64,000 bases of DNA from Algisphaera sp039180025 (GTDB taxonomy: Bacteria > Planctomycetota > Phycisphaerae > Phycisphaerales > Phycisphaeraceae): NCBI GenBank assembly GCA_039180025.1, contig JBCDDZ010000014.1, forward strand, positions 7,296 through 71,295, given 5' to 3'. The position numbers were made by a program, and so were the translations under genes. Shown here piece after piece: positions 60,270 through 64,000 of this stretch. Each line of letters opens with the position of its first letter. The stretch's first letter is position 1. The notes under the pieces are model-generated. The model was not told the DNA's origin and did not search any database. It was given only the letters and a program-made list of their open reading frames with translations.

Positions 60270-60478
60270 TCGTTTCGCGGTTTTCGACATCTTTCGTGTG
60301 AGTTTTTGAAAATGCTTATCAAGTATTTTCAATCTGCTTTATCTGTGCCTTTCCCATCTGCCGGCTATAATCTTTCCGCTCCGGTCAGAGCCTGATCTAT
60401 CACCCCGAGATATTGCCCCTCGGTGTCGGATACGGATCCGCCGCTTGGTTAGCAAGTTTCGTGTCGTCGTAGATCGTC
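60270..60478. promoter_or_regulatory. Region upstream of ffh with a hairpin and a TATAAT box
   Basis: An 11-bp hairpin (60307-60331, TGAAAATGCTT/AAGTATTTTCA with a 3-nt loop and one G-U pair) follows the small ORF and could be a weak terminator or processing site. A TATAAT at 60366-60371 would give a leader of about 100 nt for ffh. No clear -35 was found. Confidence 0.5.
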
Positions 60479-62026
60479 ATGTTCAACAACCTATCCGACA
60501 AATTTGAGGGGGCGCTGCGCAAGCTCAGCGGCCGGGGCAAGATCAGCGAGTCCAACGTCCGGGAGGCAATGGAAGAGGTGCGGGAAGCGCTCCTCGAAGC
60601 AGACGTCCACTACGAGGTGGCCGAGTCGTTTTGCCGTGGCGTGCTGGACCAGGCCCTGGGCACGGCGGTGCTCGACGCGGTGGAGCCCGGCCAGCAGATG
60701 ATCAAGATCGTGAACGACGAGCTGATCAAGCTCTTGGGCGACCCGGCCGACACCCCCGCCGACGACGACGGCCCGCCGGTGCCGCCCGCGGCCCGCGAGC
60801 ACATCATGTTCGTTGAGCCGGGCCCGACGATCCTGATGATGGCGGGCCTGCAGGGCTCGGGCAAGACCACCACCTGCGGCAAGCTCGCGGCGTACCTCAA
60901 GAAAAAAGGCAAGAGCGTCATGCTCGCCGCCGCCGACCTCCAACGCCCCGCCGCGGTGACCCAGCTCCAGGTCCTCGCCGAGCAGGTCGAAGCGCAGGTC
61001 GAAGGCCCCCCCGGCGGCTCGGTCACGTTCTACGGTGAACCCGACAAGGTCGCCGCGTACGGCCAGGCCGTGGGTGCCGCCGTCGACGTCTGCCGCCACG
61101 CCGTCAAAGCCGCCAAGGCCGCCGGCACCGACGTGGTCATCCTCGACACCGCCGGCCGGCTCCACCTCAACGACGAACTGATGGGCGAGCTCCGCCGCGT
61201 CAACGCCGCGGTCATGCCCCACCAGATCTTCCTGGTGATCGACGCGATGACCGGCCAGGACGCCGTCAACTCCGCCAAAACCTTCAACGATCAGCTTGAA
61301 CTCGACGGCGTGATCCTCACCAAGTTCGACTCCGACACCCGGGGCGGCGCCGCCCTCTCGGTCAAGTCCGTGACCGGCAAGCCCATCCGGTTCATCGGCG
61401 TCGGCGAGAAACTCGACAACCTCGAACCTTTCCACGCCGACCGCATCGCCGGCCGCATCCTGGGCATGGGCGACATCGTCTCACTTGTCGAAAAAGCCCA
61501 GGAACAGGTCTCCGAAGAAGAAGCCCTTGCCTTGCAGGACAAGATGGCCAAGGGCCAGCTCACCATGGACGACTTCCTTAAACAACTCAAGCAGATCCGC
61601 CGGATGGGCTCGATGAAGTCGCTGCTCGGCATGCTCCCGGGCGTGGGCAAGCAGCTCAAAGACCTCGACCTCGACGACAAACAGATCGACCGCACCGAAG
61701 CCATCATCAACTCGATGACGGCCCGCGAGCGCCAGACGGTCAAAGTCCTGGACAACTCCCGCCGCCGCCGCATCGCCCGCGGCTCGGGCACGGACCAGAA
61801 AGACGTAAGCCAACTGGTTAAAGGCTTCGACATGATCAGCACCATGTCCAAGCAGATGGCGGGCATGGGCGCGATGGGCAAGCTCAGCGCCATGAAAAAC
61901 ATGGCCAGCCCCGACATGGCCGCCATGATGGGCAGCCGCGGCGGCGTGCCCGGGATGGGCAAGGGCTCGACCAAGGCCCAGCAAAAAAACAACAAGTTCA
62001 AGCAGCGGAAGCGGAAACGCCGGTGA
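60479..62026 (+). CDS. ffh: Signal recognition particle protein Ffh
   Basis: Ffh is the GTPase that binds signal peptides and 4.5S RNA. The 515 residues contain the N domain (MFNNLSDKFEGALRKLSG), the G domain with GLQGSGKTTTCGKLA (P-loop), AADLQRPAAVTQLQVLAEQV, DVVILDTAGRLHLND, LTKFDSDTRGGAALSVK and FIGVGEKLDNLEPF, and the methionine-rich M domain (MAGMGAMGKLSAMKNMASPD). The extra linker between N and G (DPADTPADDDGPPVPPAAREH) is longer than usual. The start is ATG 60479. Confidence 0.97.
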   Translation: MFNNLSDKFEGALRKLSGRGKISESNVREAMEEVREALLEADVHYEVAESFCRGVLDQALGTAVLDAVEPGQQMIKIVNDELIKLLGDPADTPADDDGPPVPPAAREHIMFVEPGPTILMMAGLQGSGKTTTCGKLAAYLKKKGKSVMLAAADLQRPAAVTQLQVLAEQVEAQVEGPPGGSVTFYGEPDKVAAYGQAVGAAVDVCRHAVKAAKAAGTDVVILDTAGRLHLNDELMGELRRVNAAVMPHQIFLVIDAMTGQDAVNSAKTFNDQLELDGVILTKFDSDTRGGAALSVKSVTGKPIRFIGVGEKLDNLEPFHADRIAGRILGMGDIVSLVEKAQEQVSEEEALALQDKMAKGQLTMDDFLKQLKQIRRMGSMKSLLGMLPGVGKQLKDLDLDDKQIDRTEAIINSMTARERQTVKVLDNSRRRRIARGSGTDQKDVSQLVKGFDMISTMSKQMAGMGAMGKLSAMKNMASPDMAAMMGSRGGVPGMGKGSTKAQQKNNKFKQRKRKRR

Positions 62027-62502
62027 GTTCACGCCGCTCCGCCAACGAATTCGTCTGCGGAGCTTGCCACAAAACCACCGGGTACGTTTCCCACTGGGTG
62101 TGCCCCCACTGCGGGCGTGACCTCAAAAAAGTCGGTATCTCCCGCCGTGTCGCCACCGAAGCCGCCCTGCCCCGTCTGGTCCGACACCTGCGCACGCACG
62201 GCATACGGGTCCGCCGCGAACCCCGTTGTGGTCAATGCTCCTACGGCATCCATCCCGAGCAAGGGTTCCGCTGCCCGGAATGCGAAGCCGATCTCCGCGA
62301 GGTCGGCGTCTGGGTCAGCCAAGGCATCTCTTGGCCGCCTGCGATCGCCATGAGCTTCGCCGCCGCCTACTTCACGGCGTTCCTCTCCGGCCCCGTGATC
62401 GACGGCTGGGTACCGGAGCCCTCGCGAGATACCGTCCAATTTTCGGTGCTTGTGGCGGTCTTCTTAAGCTTTATCGTCGCCATCCGCTGCACCAAACGCT
62501 GA
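62023..62502 (+). CDS. Zinc-ribbon membrane protein, function unknown
   Basis: The 159 residues start at GTG 62023, overlapping the ffh stop by 4 nt (GTGA), so they are translationally coupled. Two C4 zinc ribbons are seen: CGACHKTTGYVSHWVCPHC and CGQCSYGIHPEQGFRCPEC, a pattern common in planctomycete membrane proteins. Two TM helices follow (IAMSFAAAYFTAFLS and VLVAVFLSFIVAI). It might relate to co-translational insertion because of its position after ffh, but this is inference. Confidence 0.72.
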   Translation: MSSRRSANEFVCGACHKTTGYVSHWVCPHCGRDLKKVGISRRVATEAALPRLVRHLRTHGIRVRREPRCGQCSYGIHPEQGFRCPECEADLREVGVWVSQGISWPPAIAMSFAAAYFTAFLSGPVIDGWVPEPSRDTVQFSVLVAVFLSFIVAIRCTKR

Positions 62503-62588
62503 CCCGGCCGAGTCATCCGTGGCGACAAGCCGCGCCGCGTGCGCATGCCTCTCGCGCCCGCTCTGGGCTCCGTTACAATTCCCACCCC

Positions 62589-62903
62589 ATGTCCGCCGCC
62601 CCGCCCACGATCTACCTCCTCCGTTTTACGGGGGAGGACCGCCCCGGCCTCACCGCCGACCTGACGGACACCCTCGCCGGGCACGGCGTGACGGTGCTGG
62701 ACCTTAACCAGGCCGTCATCCACCAGTCGCTGCTGCTGGGCATGATGGTCACCCTGCCGCCCGAAGCCGCCGGCCGAGACGCGACGCTCGACGCGATCCG
62801 CCGGGCCGCCGAGCGCAACGAGCTCCGGCTCAAAACCCACCCGTGCCCGACGCCGACTACGACCGGTGGGTCGGCCAGCAGGGCAAGCCGCGCCACATCC
62901 TGA
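62589..62903 (+). CDS. serB: N-terminal ACT-domain part of SerB, in a different frame
   Basis: The frame begins MSAAPPTIYLLRFTGEDRPGLTADLTDTLAG, a typical amino-terminal ACT domain of SerB, with LLLGMMVTLPPEA to about residue 85. It then continues past RLKTHP as an unrelated PTPTTTGGSASRASR tail to 62903. The SerB body is in a different frame from about 62843. The full-length SerB of similar organisms has both ACT domains in one protein. This may be a frameshift mutation, a sequencing error, or a programmed or coupled overlap. TACAAT lies 9 nt before the ATG. Confidence 0.7.
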   Translation: MSAAPPTIYLLRFTGEDRPGLTADLTDTLAGHGVTVLDLNQAVIHQSLLLGMMVTLPPEAAGRDATLDAIRRAAERNELRLKTHPCPTPTTTGGSASRASRATS

Positions 62904-63835
62904 CCCTGCTCACCCGGTCACTCACCGCCGCGCAGCTCGCCGCGATCACCGCGGTGATCGCGGCGCAGCAGCTCAACATCGACGTGATCCACCGCCTCTC
63001 GGGCCGCCCCCCCCGGGAGGAGGACGGCTCGCCCCGCCGGGCCTGCGTCGAGTTCTGGCTCCGCGGCCGGCCCCGCGACGCCGACGCGATGCACGGCGAG
63101 TTCATGCGGCTCGGCAGCCGGCTCGCCCTCGACGTCGCCTGGCAGAAAGACGACGCCTACCGCCGCGCCCGCCGGCTGGTGGTCTTCGACATGGACTCGA
63201 CCCTGATCCGGGCCGAGGTGATCGACGAGCTGGCCAAGGAGGCGGGGGCGGGCGAAAAAGTCGCGGCCATCACCGACGCCGCCATGCGCGGCGAACTCGA
63301 CTTCGACGCCTCGCTGCGCCAACGCGTCGCCTCGCTCGCCGGCCTGCCCGAAGCCAAGCTCCAGGCCGTCGCCGACCGCCTCGAACTGACCGAAGGCTGC
63401 GAGGCCCTGCTCCACAACCTCCGGGCCTTCGGGTACAAAACCGCGGTCCTCTCGGGCGGGTTTACCTACTTCGGGAGGCACCTCCAGCAGAAGCTCGGCC
63501 TCGACCACGTCCACGCCAACGAACTCGAGATCGAAGACGGCCGGCTCACCGGCCGGGTCGTCGGCGAGATCGTCAACGGCCCGCGGAAGGCCCGGCTGCT
63601 CGAAGAAATCGCGCAGCACGAAGGCATCCACCGCCGCCAAGTCGTGGCCGTCGGCGACGGGGCCAACGACCTGCCCATGCTCAACCGCGCCGGGCTCGGC
63701 ATCGCCTTCCACGCCAAACCCATTGTCCGCCGGCAGGCCGAGCATTCCGTCTCCACCCTCGGCCTCGACGCGATCCTCTACCTGCTGGGCGTCCACGACC
63801 ACCAACGCACCCCGCCGCCGCCCGGGCCGCAATAA
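62843..63835 (+). CDS. serB: Phosphoserine phosphatase (ACT2 and HAD part of SerB)
   Basis: Phosphoserine phosphatase makes serine from phosphoserine. This frame starts at GTG 62843. An ACT-like region (GKPRHILTLLTRSLTAAQLAAITAV) precedes the HAD motifs: VVFDMDSTLIRAEV (nucleophile Asp), TAVLSGGFTYFGRHL (motif II), NGPRKARLLEEIA (Lys) and VVAVGDGANDLPMLNRAGLGIAFHAKP (motif III). All catalytic motifs are intact. If the frame is fixed, the joined protein would be about 415 residues, matching two-ACT SerB proteins such as mycobacterial SerB2. Confidence 0.9.
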   Translation: MPDADYDRWVGQQGKPRHILTLLTRSLTAAQLAAITAVIAAQQLNIDVIHRLSGRPPREEDGSPRRACVEFWLRGRPRDADAMHGEFMRLGSRLALDVAWQKDDAYRRARRLVVFDMDSTLIRAEVIDELAKEAGAGEKVAAITDAAMRGELDFDASLRQRVASLAGLPEAKLQAVADRLELTEGCEALLHNLRAFGYKTAVLSGGFTYFGRHLQQKLGLDHVHANELEIEDGRLTGRVVGEIVNGPRKARLLEEIAQHEGIHRRQVVAVGDGANDLPMLNRAGLGIAFHAKPIVRRQAEHSVSTLGLDAILYLLGVHDHQRTPPPPGPQ

Positions 63836-63944
63836 GCCACGGCGGGCCCCGCCCGTCAGGTCCCCTCTCAGGCTCTGCCGCCAGGCCGGGCGGAGCCCTC
63901 CGTTCTGCCCGAGGCGTGGCGCGTCGGGGGGTATACTCCCTGCC

Positions 63945-64000
63945 ATGTCGGCCACCCCCCCCCCGCCCTACCCCCCCGCCCGCCGCTCAAGACCTGCCGC
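63945..64000 (+). CDS. Start of a gene cut by the right window edge
   Basis: ATG 63945 opens a frame MSATPPPPYPPARRSRPAA to the end of the window. TATACT at 63932-63937 is 7 nt upstream, the same pattern as many genes here. The product cannot be predicted. Confidence 0.5.
   Translation, partial: MSATPPPPYPPARRSRPA

Noticed and set aside
60003..60332. A 109-residue minus-strand frame opposite the small ORF
   Set aside because: The plus-strand ORF has a Shine-Dalgarno and better codon use; the minus frame has neither.
60366..60478. 4.5S/SRP RNA gene upstream of ffh
   Set aside because: I could not find the conserved GNAR tetraloop domain in the sequence; the region is better read as a promoter and leader.

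Overview
This is a high-GC chromosomal window of about 58 genes, most with G/C at third codon positions. The gene content points to the Planctomycetota, probably class Phycisphaerae: a sigma factor fused to a large C-terminal domain, paired SPFH and ABC-2 genes, Tad-like pseudopilins with long exported domains, zinc-ribbon membrane proteins, and many signal peptides, lipoboxes and twin-arginine signals. This placement rests on gene content only; there is no rRNA in the window.

Layout. 1-10.8 kb: a truncated exported protein, a ThuA-like protein, a small membrane protein, an ECF sigma factor fused to a class-I-amidotransferase-like domain, thrS, a trypsin-like protease, a PilZ protein, a mini SET protein, an aldo/keto reductase and an HDAC-family deacylase with a glycine-rich insertion. 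10.9-17.6 kb: an HDOD-GGDEF protein, a CarH/LitR-like regulator, trmB, a PrcB-like lipoprotein, a zinc-ribbon/TM protein and glutaminase. 17.6-29.1 kb: three consecutive SPFH (HflK/HflC-like) genes, an ABC ATPase, an ABC-2 permease and a large exported helical protein on the minus strand, with a second ABC-2 permease diverging from them. 29.2-35.8 kb: tRNA-Gln, an acetyltransferase, rpe, a beta-barrel protein, a lipoprotein, a Gfo/Idh/MocA oxidoreductase and pgk. 36-42.7 kb: tandem AraC paralogues, a FlgM-like/VOC fusion, a gene-poor 1.25 kb stretch with a pgk relic, a second aldo/keto reductase and a Tat-exported metallo-hydrolase. 42.7-44.9 kb: a lower-GC island with a C5 DNA methyltransferase and a probable restriction enzyme. 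44.9-49.4 kb: four minus-strand genes (SDR, exported MBL, Tat-exported cysteine hydrolase, exported royal-jelly-type propeller) diverging from a TetR regulator. 49.4-56.7 kb: a DUF4349-like lipoprotein, a YgfZ/GcvT-like protein, an NADP-binding oxidoreductase and three overlapping Tad-like genes. 56.7-64 kb: hisS, a SAM methyltransferase, rsmD, a small ORF, ffh, a zinc-ribbon membrane protein, a serB whose N-terminal ACT domain is in another frame, and the start of one more gene.

Two patterns recur across the window. Many genes have a TANNNT -10-like hexamer only 5-11 nt before the start codon and no Shine-Dalgarno, which suggests leaderless mRNAs. A short G-rich element (core TTCCGGGGGC followed by a G tract) recurs near gene ends and inside at least two genes. 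The best candidates for undescribed biology are the three-SPFH/ABC-2 cluster, the sigma-amidotransferase fusion, the FlgM-VOC fusion and the B12-type regulator with an altered ligand residue.
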